Source: Acidimicrobiia bacterium (GTDB taxonomy: Bacteria; Actinomycetota; Acidimicrobiia; Spongiisociales; JAENVV01). Taken from it: a stretch of DNA of 5,156 bases. The stretch covers positions 209,974-215,129 of the forward strand of contig CP070681.1 in the NCBI GenBank assembly GCA_020352575.1, written 5' to 3'. The position numbers and the translations under genes were made by a program. Shown here in pieces: positions 1 through 5,156 of this stretch (position 1 is the first letter of the stretch; the number at the start of each line of letters is the position of its first letter). Below the pieces are notes generated by a model. It did not search any database. It saw only the letters and a list, made by a program, of their open reading frames with translations, and had not been told where the DNA came from.

Positions 1-450
1 CTCCGGTACTTCGACCAGGAGGCGAACGAGCGGTTCTTCCCGCACGTGATCGAGCCGGCGGCCGGCGCTACCCGAACCGCCTATGCCTTCCTCATCGACG
101 CGTACGACGAGGAGGAGGTCGACGGCGAGACCCGGGTGGTGCTCCGCCTCGACCCGCGCCTGTCGCCGTACCAGGTGGCGGTGCTGCCCCTCAGCCGGAA
201 GCTGAACGAGCAGGCCATGCCGGTTGCGGACATGCTGCGGCCCCACTTCATGGTCGAGTACGACGAGACCCAGTCGATCGGCCGCCGCTATCGCCGCCAG
301 GACGAGATCGGGACCCCCTACTGCGTGACGTTCGACTTCGATTCGCTCGAGGACCGGGCGGTGACGGTCCGTGACCGCGACTCGATGGCCCAGGAGCGGG
401 TCTCCGTGGACCAACTCGTCGGCTACCTCCGGGACCGACTCGAAGGCTGA
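1..450 (+). CDS. glyS: Glycyl-tRNA synthetase, C-terminal part (5' end outside window)
   Basis: This class II synthetase charges tRNA-Gly with glycine in the cytoplasm. The reading frame is open from base 1 and ends at TGA 448-450, leaving 149 residues; the N-terminal catalytic core lies upstream of the window. The visible part begins in the motif 3 region: HVIEP (residues 15-19) followed by [18 protein letters not shown], where the Arg of motif 3 is kept. The anticodon-binding domain follows: [13 protein letters not shown], then [26 protein letters not shown], which is the characteristic GlyRS signature, and an end in which [11 protein letters not shown] forms the last helix. The homodimeric (alpha2, single-chain) GlyRS is the form with this fused C-terminal domain. 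A GTG at 46 is not the start, because the conserved motif 3 context extends upstream of it. The gene ends 41 bases before the next start. Assignment is from recognised family motifs. Confidence 0.95.
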   Translation, partial: LRYFDQEANERFFPHVIEPAAGATRTAYAFLIDAYDEEEVDGETRVVLRLDPRLSPYQVAVLPLSRKLNEQAMPVADMLRPHFMVEYDETQSIGRRYRRQDEIGTPYCVTFDFDSLEDRAVTVRDRDSMAQERVSVDQLVGYLRDRLEG

Positions 451-478
451 CGACTCAGTCATTACACGGTCAGAGCCC

Positions 479-484
479 TAGCGT
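479..484 (+). promoter_or_regulatory. Putative -10 box (TAGCGT) of the YceI-like lipoprotein gene
   Basis: TAGCGT fits the TANNNT pattern of actinobacterial -10 elements and ends 7 bases before ATG 492, which would give a leaderless or nearly leaderless transcript. No recognisable -35 element is seen. It supports ATG 492 over GTG 483, because the GTG would lie inside the -10 box. The strength of the call comes from the same arrangement recurring at three other genes in this window. Confidence 0.5.
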
Positions 485-491
485 GCAGGGC

Positions 492-1187
492 ATGCGACTC
501 CTGACTGTCCTCCTCGCGGCTTCGCTCGTGCTCGGTGCGTGCGCGGGCGTCGAGACCGCCACGACCACCACCACGACGACCGCTGCGGCCGTGCCGGCCA
601 CGACGCAGGCTCCGGCCACGACGGAAGCGACGACGACCACCGCGGCACCAACCACGACCACGACCTCCACGGAGGCGCCTGCGCCGAGTGGCCAGTGGCA
701 GTACGAGATCGCCGATGGTTCCGCAGTCCGGTTCACCATCGATGAGGAACTCCGCGGTTCGCCGGCCACCGTCGTGGCCGTGAACACGTCGGTGTCGGGA
801 GCGTTCATCGTCGACACCGAGGGGCCAACCCTCGTCGATGGCGGCCAGGTCGTGGTCAGGGCAGCCGACTTCGTGACCGATTCCGACCTCCGGAACGGGG
901 CGATCGATCGCTTCATCCTCGAGGTGACGGCGCACCCCGAGATCGTGTTCGACATCACCTCCGCCACGCCGACGGAGGCCTCGGGCACGCTCACCATCCG
1001 GGAGATCTCCAACGACGTGACCTTCGAGACGACGCTCGCGGGCGATGCGCTGGCCTACACCTACGCAGGCACGGCCGTCGTGGACCGCACCCTGTGGGAC
1101 CTCAACATCCCCTCCGTGCCGTTCGTCGCGAACGTGTCGGAGGAAGTCACCCTCGAGTTCGAACTCGTGCTCGAACCGGCGGGCTGA
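492..1187 (+). CDS. YceI-like domain lipoprotein with Thr-rich linker
   Basis: Predicted 231-residue exported lipoprotein. Residues 1-16 are a signal peptide (MRLL, hydrophobic core TVLLAASLVL) with lipobox LGAC, so Cys17 would be lipidated and anchor the protein to the outer face of the membrane. Residues about 20-65 form a low-complexity Thr/Ala/Pro linker. Residues about 68-228 resemble a YceI domain, a lipocalin-like beta barrel known in some members to hold polyisoprenoid ligands. Supporting motifs are TDSDLRNGAIDRF near 129, HPEIVF near 148, GTLTIREISNDVTFE near 165 and the closing strand VTLEFELVLEP. The ligand cannot be read from the sequence. An in-frame GTG at 483 would add three residues, but ATG 492 gives a better signal peptide and fits the TAGCGT -10 box. 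No Shine-Dalgarno sequence is properly spaced. The next gene starts 30 bases downstream. The lipoprotein call is strong and the YceI call good. Confidence 0.85.
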   Translation: MRLLTVLLAASLVLGACAGVETATTTTTTTAAAVPATTQAPATTEATTTTAAPTTTTTSTEAPAPSGQWQYEIADGSAVRFTIDEELRGSPATVVAVNTSVSGAFIVDTEGPTLVDGGQVVVRAADFVTDSDLRNGAIDRFILEVTAHPEIVFDITSATPTEASGTLTIREISNDVTFETTLAGDALAYTYAGTAVVDRTLWDLNIPSVPFVANVSEEVTLEFELVLEPAG

Positions 1188-1205
1188 GCGCCCAGCCTCG
1201 GCGCG

Positions 1206-1211
1206 TACACT
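1206..1211 (+). promoter_or_regulatory. Putative -10 box (TACACT) of the VIT-family gene
   Basis: TACACT fits TANNNT and ends exactly 6 bases before ATG 1218, placing the transcription start at about the A of the start codon. No Shine-Dalgarno sequence is present in the 30-base gap. A weak -35 candidate, CTGAGC at 1184-1189, overlaps the stop codon of the preceding gene with a 16-base spacer; it matches TTGACA only at the central TGA. Confidence 0.6.
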
Positions 1212-1217
1212 CGTCGC

Positions 1218-1937
1218 ATGGACGAGGTCGCGTCGACGGAGCATCCCTACGAACCCCACCTCGGCGACTCGCGCCAGTACTGGCGGGACATGATCCTCGG
1301 GGTGAACGACGGCCTCGTCTCGATCTTCCTGCTCGTCGCCGGTGTCGTCGGCGGGCAGCTGGCGTCCCGCCAGGTCCTCCTCACGGCCATCGCTGGTGCC
1401 GTCGCGGGTGCCATCTCGATGGCGACGGGGGAGTGGCTCGCCACGAAGTCGCAGGAGGAGGTCTTCGACCGGGAGATCGCACTCGAGCGCGAGCACATCA
1501 AGTACCACCGTGACAGCGAGATCGAGCAGCTGTGGGAGATGCTCGGGAACATAGGGCTCGAGGGCGAGCCGTTGGCCGCTGCGGTGGAGCAGATCGGGAG
1601 CAGCGACGAGCGCCTCATGCAGTCCATGAAGGTCCTCGAGTTCGGGGTCCTCGACGAGGAGCGTCGGAGCCCGTGGAAGGCGGCATGGTTCTCGGGCGTG
1701 CTGTTCCTCACCGGGGCGCTGCCCTCCGTCGTACCGTTCGTGTTCATTACCGACACGTTCATCGCCCTCATCTGGGCAGGGGTCCTCTCGGGGTTCGGCC
1801 TCTTCGCTGTTGGTGCAGCGAAGTCGATGGCCACGAAGACGAACCCTTGGCGCTCCGGTGCCGAGAACCTCGGTGTGTCCCTCCTGGGCGCCGTGCTTTC
1901 GTTCTGGGTCGGCCGGGCCTACGACGCCACCTTCTGA
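1218..1937 (+). CDS. VIT1/CCC1 family metal transporter (probable Fe2+/Mn2+)
   Basis: Integral membrane protein of 239 residues of the VIT1/CCC1 family, whose characterised members move ferrous iron or manganese out of the cytosol by proton exchange. The family signature GVNDGLVSIFLLVAGVVGG (residues 28-46) marks the first membrane helix, with Asp31 at the position of the conserved transport Asp. Helix 2 runs about 53-75 and carries SMATGEW (Met68, Glu72), which is also characteristic. Residues about 77-150 form a charged cytosolic helical insert with Glu80, Glu81, Glu86, Glu90, Glu92, Glu101, Glu103 and Glu107, placed like the metal-binding domain of plant VIT1. Helices 3-5 lie at about 156-177, 180-203 and 214-234. 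Five helices and this length are normal for the family. ATG 1218 is chosen because the TACACT box ends 6 bases upstream and the signature needs the preceding N-terminal segment. Exact metal and direction are inferred from the family. Confidence 0.9.
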   Translation: MDEVASTEHPYEPHLGDSRQYWRDMILGVNDGLVSIFLLVAGVVGGQLASRQVLLTAIAGAVAGAISMATGEWLATKSQEEVFDREIALEREHIKYHRDSEIEQLWEMLGNIGLEGEPLAAAVEQIGSSDERLMQSMKVLEFGVLDEERRSPWKAAWFSGVLFLTGALPSVVPFVFITDTFIALIWAGVLSGFGLFAVGAAKSMATKTNPWRSGAENLGVSLLGAVLSFWVGRAYDATF

Positions 1938-1956
1938 GCCGGTCGGGCACGCGCAT

Positions 1957-1962
1957 TACGCT
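1957..1962 (+). promoter_or_regulatory. Putative -10 box (TACGCT) of dnaG
   Basis: TACGCT fits TANNNT and ends exactly 6 bases before ATG 1969, predicting a leaderless dnaG transcript. The 31-base gap after the transporter gene has no Shine-Dalgarno sequence. A weak -35 candidate, CTGAGC at 1934-1939, overlaps the upstream stop codon with a 17-base spacer. Confidence 0.6.
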
Positions 1963-1968
1963 CCGCCA

Positions 1969-3714
1969 ATGGCCTTCGACCGGGGTGACATCGAGCGAGT
2001 GCGGGATGCGGCGGACATCGTCGAGCTCGCCCGTGCCGTCACCACGGTGAAGAAGTCCGGGCGGACGGTGAAGGCGATCTGTCCGTTCCACCAGGAGAAG
2101 ACCCCTTCGATGTCGCTGGACCCCGCCCGGGGCCTCTTCCACTGCTTCGGGTGCGGCAAGGGCGGGGACGTGTACAAGTTCGTGCAGGAATCCCAGGCCG
2201 TCGACTTCGGTGAAGCGGTGGAGATCCTTGCGCGACAGGCGGGTATCACCCTGACGCGTGATCCGCGGGCGGCGGCTCGCCACGGTCGTCGTCGTGAGAT
2301 CGTCGAAGCCCTCGAGGCGGCGGTCGACTTCTACCACCAGCGCCTCAAGCAGTCGCCGGACGCTGCCGGCGCACGTTCGTACCTGCGAGGCCGCGGGTAC
2401 GACGGCGACGTGGTCGACACCTTCAAGATCGGATATGCCCCCGAGGAGCGGGGCTGGAACGCCCTCATCACCGAGCTCAAGGGCCGGGGGGTGAGCGAGA
2501 AGACGCTGGTCGATGCAGGCCTTGCGACTCGTACGTCGAAGGGTCGACTGCGGGACTGGTTCCACAACCGACTCCTCTTCCCGATCCACGACCTCAAGGG
2601 CGACGCCGTCGGATTCGGTGCCCGGATCCTCGACGGCGACGGGCCGAAGTACCTCAACAGCCCCGAGACAGAGGTGTACCGCAAGGCGCGCCTGCTCTAT
2701 GGCCTCGATCGGGCCAAGTCCCGCATCAGCCGGGACAACCTGGCGGTGATCGTGGAGGGCTACACCGATGTGATCGCCCTCCACCTCGCCGGATACGACC
2801 TCGCCGTCGCCACGTGCGGTACGGCCCTCGGGGAGGAGCACTTCGACCTGCTGCGGCGCTTCACCGACCGCATCGTCCTCGCCTTCGACGCCGACCAGGC
2901 CGGGGCCGGCGCAGCGTTGCGCGGAGGCGGCCTCCAGACCCCGTCGGACCTCGGCCTCGACCTGCGGGTGGCGATCATGCCGGAGGGCCGCGACCCCGCC
3001 GACCTCGTGCAGGCCGGGGACATGGAGCTGCTCCGGTCGGCCATCGACGCCAGCCAGCCGTTCCTGCGATTCGAGGTGGATCGCATCCTCGCCGGGCATG
3101 CCCTCGACGAGATCGAAGGGCGAACCCGAGCGCTACGGGAGGCCGCCCAGGCCATTGCTCGCCTCGATGACGAGGTGGCCCGCCACGAGTACGGACGGGC
3201 GCTCTCCCGTCAGGTGGGCGTAGAGGTCGATGAGGCGATCGGCGCCATCGAGTCGGCCCGCAAGCGGCCTCGGGAGCGAACCGAGCCAGCACCACGCCGC
3301 AGCGAGGCCCAACGGCCACGACCCACCGGCGAGGTCCGAGCCGAGCGGGAAGCGGTCCGCCTCGCGATCGCCGGACACATGGCGGGCAAGGGACTCACCA
3401 CCGAGCACTTCTCCGACCCGACGCACCGTCGTGCCTTCGAGATCCTCCTCGAACACGGCGCAGGTGACGGGCCGGTCGACCTCGCTGTCGTGGCCGACGC
3501 CAACCCGAGAGCTGCCGAGTACATGCGGGTGCTGCTCCTGGACGACCGGCCGGAGGAGGACGCCGACGCCTTGGTGTCCCGCCTCGAGCAGGCCCGGGTC
3601 GATCGCCGGGTCGACGAACTCCGTCGTGCACTCGAGGCCATGGAGCCGACCGACGAGCGGTATGGGGCCCTCAGCGAAGAGCTCGTGGCTGCCCTGCGGC
3701 GACGCGACAGCTGA
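1969..3714 (+). CDS. dnaG: DNA primase DnaG
   Basis: Makes the short RNA primers used by DNA polymerase III at the replication fork, working with the DnaB helicase. The protein is 581 residues, a usual bacterial length. The N-terminal CHC2 zinc finger has ligands Cys38, His41, Cys59 and Cys62 (CPFH ... CFGC). The primase core follows, with FKIGYAPEERGWNALI near 152, NRLLFPIHDLKGDAVGFGAR near 200 and GPKYLNSPET near 225. The TOPRIM fold carries the metal-binding acidic residues: Glu263 in IVEGYTDVI, and Asp307 and Asp309 in AFDADQAG. An Arg/Pro-rich linker (about 430-455) leads to the helical C-terminal domain (about 456-581) that normally binds DnaB. An open frame continues 53 codons upstream to 1810 inside the transporter gene, but MAFDRGDIERVRDAADIVEL is the expected DnaG N-terminus and ATG 1969 has its own -10 box. 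rpoD follows after 46 bases. All catalytic and zinc residues are intact. Confidence 0.98.
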   Translation: MAFDRGDIERVRDAADIVELARAVTTVKKSGRTVKAICPFHQEKTPSMSLDPARGLFHCFGCGKGGDVYKFVQESQAVDFGEAVEILARQAGITLTRDPRAAARHGRRREIVEALEAAVDFYHQRLKQSPDAAGARSYLRGRGYDGDVVDTFKIGYAPEERGWNALITELKGRGVSEKTLVDAGLATRTSKGRLRDWFHNRLLFPIHDLKGDAVGFGARILDGDGPKYLNSPETEVYRKARLLYGLDRAKSRISRDNLAVIVEGYTDVIALHLAGYDLAVATCGTALGEEHFDLLRRFTDRIVLAFDADQAGAGAALRGGGLQTPSDLGLDLRVAIMPEGRDPADLVQAGDMELLRSAIDASQPFLRFEVDRILAGHALDEIEGRTRALREAAQAIARLDDEVARHEYGRALSRQVGVEVDEAIGAIESARKRPRERTEPAPRRSEAQRPRPTGEVRAEREAVRLAIAGHMAGKGLTTEHFSDPTHRRAFEILLEHGAGDGPVDLAVVADANPRAAEYMRVLLLDDRPEEDADALVSRLEQARVDRRVDELRRALEAMEPTDERYGALSEELVAALRRRDS

Positions 3715-3748
3715 CCCGACCCCCTTCCACCCCCGTTGCTGCCCTTGG

Positions 3749-3754
3749 TAGGTT
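3749..3754 (+). promoter_or_regulatory. Putative -10 box (TAGGTT) of rpoD
   Basis: TAGGTT fits TANNNT and ends exactly 6 bases before GTG 3761. The overlapping GGTAGG (3747-3752) might instead act as a weak Shine-Dalgarno sequence, so the two readings compete here. The position match with the other three genes favours the promoter reading. No clear -35 element is seen in the C-rich gap after dnaG. Confidence 0.5.
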
Positions 3755-3760
3755 CTTGGC

Positions 3761-4921
3761 GTGTCCGACACCACCCCTGAGGCGGCCCTCGTACCCGAGG
3801 AGCTCATCACCGCGCTCGTGAAGCGTGGCAAGCAGCGTGGGTTCCTCACGGCGGGGGAGATCCAGCAGGAGTTGGAGGACGCCGAAGCGATCTCGATCGC
3901 CTTCGAAGAACTCGTCGAACGACTCACCGAGGCGAAGGTGAAGATCGTCGAGGACGAGATCGACGAGCAGTTCCCGCCGCTCACGTTCGACGAGGACAGC
4001 CTCCCCCTGTCCGATCCCGTGAAGATGTACCTCCAGGAGATCGGCCGGGTTCCGTTGCTCACCGCCCAGCAGGAGGTCGAGCTCGCCATGCAGCTCGAGG
4101 CCAAGGTGCGGGCAGAGGCGAAGCTCCATGCGGCCGACGGTGAGTTGCCGCTCGAAGCCAGGGTGTTGCTCGAACGAGAGGTGCGGCAGGGACGCCGTGC
4201 CGAGCAGCGCCTCGTCGAGGCGAACCTCCGCCTCGTCGTGTCGATCGCCAAGCGGTACGTGGGCCGAGGCATGAACCTCCTCGACCTCGTGCAGGAGGGC
4301 AACCTCGGACTCATGCGAGCCGTGGAACGGTTCGACTACCGCCGGGGTTTCAAGTTCAGCACCTATGCGACCTGGTGGATCCGTCAGGCGGTCACCCGGG
4401 CCCTCGCCGACCAGGGACGCACCATCCGCGTGCCAGTGCACATTGCCGAGACCATCAACTCGCTCATCAAGGCCCAGCGTGCCCTCCACCAGGACCTCGG
4501 CCGCGAGCCGACCATCGACGAGTTGGCGCTCGAGATGGAGGTCGACCCCGACCGGGTCGCCGAACTCCGTCGCATCGCCCAGGACCCGGTCTCCTTGGAG
4601 ACGCCACTCGGCGAGGAGGACGACTCGACGCTCGGAGACTTCGTCGAGGACTCATCGGCGGAGGTGCCGGTCGAAGCGGCATCATTCCGCCTCCTGCAGG
4701 ACTACCTCGCCCAGACGCTCGAGGAACTCGGCGACCGGGAGCGACAGGTGCTCATCCTTCGGTACGGCCTCGATGGCTCGATCCCAAGGACGCTCGAGGA
4801 CGTCGGCAAGTCGTTCGGGATCACCCGGGAACGGGTGCGCCAGATCGAGCACAAGGCCCTGGCGAAACTCCGCCATCCGCAGCGGAAGGCGAAGTTCGAG
4901 GGGTACCTCGGCGACGACTGA
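3761..4921 (+). CDS. rpoD: Primary RNA polymerase sigma factor (RpoD/SigA)
   Basis: Group 1 sigma-70 factor of 386 residues that directs RNA polymerase to housekeeping promoters. Residues about 11-70 look like a short region 1.1 ([18 protein letters not shown]). Region 1.2 is [21 protein letters not shown] (85-105). Region 2 spans about 148-227, with [36 protein letters not shown] and the -10 recognition and melting segment [12 protein letters not shown] through [10 protein letters not shown]. Region 3 spans about 228-305. Region 4 has [15 protein letters not shown] and the -35-binding helix-turn-helix [20 protein letters not shown] (344-363), ending [11 protein letters not shown]. The start is GTG 3761; no in-frame ATG is closer to the conserved N-terminus. 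It lacks the long Lys/Ala-rich N-terminal extension of HrdB of Streptomyces or SigA of mycobacteria. The intact regions 1.2, 2.4 and 4.2 argue against an alternative sigma factor. It follows dnaG, a classic neighbourhood. Confidence 0.96.
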   Translation: MSDTTPEAALVPEELITALVKRGKQRGFLTAGEIQQELEDAEAISIAFEELVERLTEAKVKIVEDEIDEQFPPLTFDEDSLPLSDPVKMYLQEIGRVPLLTAQQEVELAMQLEAKVRAEAKLHAADGELPLEARVLLEREVRQGRRAEQRLVEANLRLVVSIAKRYVGRGMNLLDLVQEGNLGLMRAVERFDYRRGFKFSTYATWWIRQAVTRALADQGRTIRVPVHIAETINSLIKAQRALHQDLGREPTIDELALEMEVDPDRVAELRRIAQDPVSLETPLGEEDDSTLGDFVEDSSAEVPVEAASFRLLQDYLAQTLEELGDRERQVLILRYGLDGSIPRTLEDVGKSFGITRERVRQIEHKALAKLRHPQRKAKFEGYLGDD

Positions 4922-4948
4922 GCACGTGGGGTAGGCAACCCCCGCTGC

Positions 4949-4954
4949 TACGGT
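4949..4954 (+). promoter_or_regulatory. Putative -10 box (TACGGT) of tRNA-Asn
   Basis: TACGGT fits TANNNT and would start transcription around 4961, giving a leader of about 5 bases before the mature tRNA at 4966. No convincing -35 element is seen; the expected place is occupied by GTGGGG. The tRNA could also be read through from rpoD, whose stop codon lies 44 bases upstream of it. Confidence 0.45.
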
Positions 4955-4965
4955 TCCACCGACCT

Positions 4966-5038
4966 TCCGGGGTAGCTCAATCGGCAGAGCATCGGACTGT
5001 TAATCCGCAGGTTGGGAGTTCGAGTCTCCCCCCCGGAG
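4966..5038 (+). tRNA. tRNA-Asn (anticodon GTT)
   Basis: A complete 73-base cloverleaf can be folded. The acceptor stem TCCGGGG (4966-4972) pairs perfectly with CCCCGGA (5031-5037). The D stem is GCTC/GAGC around an 8-base loop. The anticodon loop is CTGTTAA with GTT at 4999-5001, and its stem TCGGA/TCCGC has one T-C mismatch at the outermost pair. The variable loop is AGGTT. The T stem GGGAG/CTCCC encloses TTCGAGT. The discriminator base is G5038 and the first pair is T-A, both typical of bacterial tRNA-Asn. The CCA end is not encoded, so it must be added by a nucleotidyltransferase. Confidence 0.97.
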
Positions 5039-5045
5039 CGGAAGG

Positions 5046-5069
5046 AACCCTCGCCATTGGCGGGGGTTT
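5046..5069 (+). terminator. Hairpin terminator after tRNA-Asn
   Basis: AACCCTCGCC (5046-5055) pairs with GGCGGGGGTT (5059-5068) as a 10-bp stem with one G-T pair, around the 3-base loop ATT. It is followed by only a short T run (TTTCGTCGT), so it is a strong hairpin with a weak tail, as is common in GC-rich genomes. It starts 7 bases after the tRNA 3' end and probably ends the tRNA transcript. Confidence 0.75.
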
Positions 5070-5078
5070 CGTCGTCGC

Positions 5079-5103
5079 GGGAGTGGTCGGTTGGGAGTGT
5101 CGG
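5079..5103 (+). repeat. Short imperfect tandem repeat (GGGAGTGGTCGG / GGGAGTGTCGG)
   Basis: Two copies, 5079-5090 and 5093-5103, differ by one deleted G and are separated by TT. The second copy with its flank also contains GGTTGGGAGT, a 10-base match to the variable loop and T stem of the tRNA-Asn gene (5010-5019). No function is evident. It may be a chance similarity or a decayed partial duplication of tRNA sequence. Confidence 0.4.
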
Positions 5104-5111
5104 AGGTCATC

Positions 5112-5131
5112 CTGTCCACGCCTTGTCCACA
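5112..5131 (+). promoter_or_regulatory. Pair of DnaA-box-like sites
   Basis: TTGTCCACA at 5123-5131 equals the actinobacterial DnaA box form (Escherichia coli form TTATCCACA). CTGTCCACG at 5112-5120 keeps the TGTCCAC core, and the two begin 11 bases apart, about one helical turn, in the same orientation. Such pairs can bind the replication initiator DnaA cooperatively. The window ends 25 bases later, so it is unknown whether more boxes follow. Two boxes alone can occur by chance, and a replication origin is not claimed. Confidence 0.4.
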
Positions 5132-5156
5132 AGAGCCTCCCGACGGCGCCGATCAA

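Noticed and set aside
483..491. GTG 483 as start of the lipoprotein gene
   Set aside because: It falls within the proposed -10 box, has no Shine-Dalgarno sequence, and adds only three residues before a good signal peptide beginning at ATG 492.
1182..1197. GGCTG/CAGCC hairpin over the stop of the lipoprotein gene
   Set aside because: Five pairs with a 6-base loop and no T run; too weak to call a terminator in GC-rich DNA.
462..1508. Long minus-strand open frame (348 codons) opposite the lipoprotein and transporter genes
   Set aside because: It is Arg/Gly/Asp-rich with no recognisable motif and straddles two well-supported + strand genes. It is a by-product of GC-rich third positions.
1810..1968. 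53-codon in-frame upstream extension of dnaG
   Set aside because: It overlaps the transporter gene in another frame, is not DnaG-like, and the canonical DnaG N-terminus and a -10 box support ATG 1969.
1768..3099. Minus-strand open frame of 443 codons opposite dnaG
   Set aside because: It lies against confirmed DnaG motifs and its translation shows no domain, so it is a shadow frame.
3133..4314. Minus-strand open frame of 393 codons opposite the end of dnaG and start of rpoD
   Set aside because: Its composition is Ser/Arg-rich, it has no motifs, and it runs across two real genes.
4928..4942. GGGGT/ACCCC hairpin after rpoD as a terminator
   Set aside because: The stem is only 5 bp with a 5-base loop and no T run. 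It could just as well be chance sequence within the tRNA promoter region.
5107..5154. Possible end of a convergent minus-strand gene (15 codons then TGA at 5109-5107)
   Set aside because: The stretch is too short to judge without the sequence beyond the window; an open frame of this length is expected by chance.
5097..5156. Possible gene starting at GTG 5097, open to the window edge
   Set aside because: Only 20 codons are visible, with no -10 box at the usual distance, no Shine-Dalgarno sequence and no recognisable motif.

Overview
The window is a compact, high-GC stretch in which every gene lies on the + strand: the 3' end of a glycyl-tRNA synthetase gene, a YceI-like lipoprotein, a VIT/CCC1-type metal transporter, the DNA primase dnaG, the primary sigma factor rpoD, and a tRNA-Asn gene with a terminator. 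Three things suggest an actinobacterium, possibly Acidimicrobiia-like: very GC-rich third codon positions, a Thr-rich linker directly after a lipobox, and starts that lack Shine-Dalgarno sequences but have a TANNNT -10 box 6-7 bases upstream. This placement is an inference from style, not from a database comparison.

Layout: 1-450 is the end of glyS (motif 3 region and anticodon-binding domain). 492-1187 is the lipoprotein. 1218-1937 is a five-helix VIT-family transporter. 1969-3714 is dnaG and 3761-4921 is rpoD, a very common bacterial neighbourhood that couples replication priming with transcription initiation. 4966-5038 is tRNA-Asn(GTT), followed by a hairpin terminator at 5046-5069. The last 87 bases hold no convincing gene but contain a DnaA-box-like pair 11 bases apart, close to the actinobacterial form TTGTCCACA. 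All other intergenic gaps are 30-46 bases.

The most coherent non-coding signal is the promoter layout. Each of the four complete protein genes has its own TANNNT hexamer ending 6 or 7 bases before the chosen start codon, so the transcript would begin at or very near the start codon (leaderless). The tRNA has a matching hexamer just upstream. This decides the start of the lipoprotein (ATG 492, not GTG 483) and of dnaG (ATG 1969, not a start 53 codons upstream). It also suggests that dnaG, rpoD and the tRNA can each be transcribed separately by the sigma factor encoded in this window.

I found no phage, transposon, CRISPR, toxin-antitoxin, defence or biosynthetic system. This is ordinary core genome with a few points worth checking.
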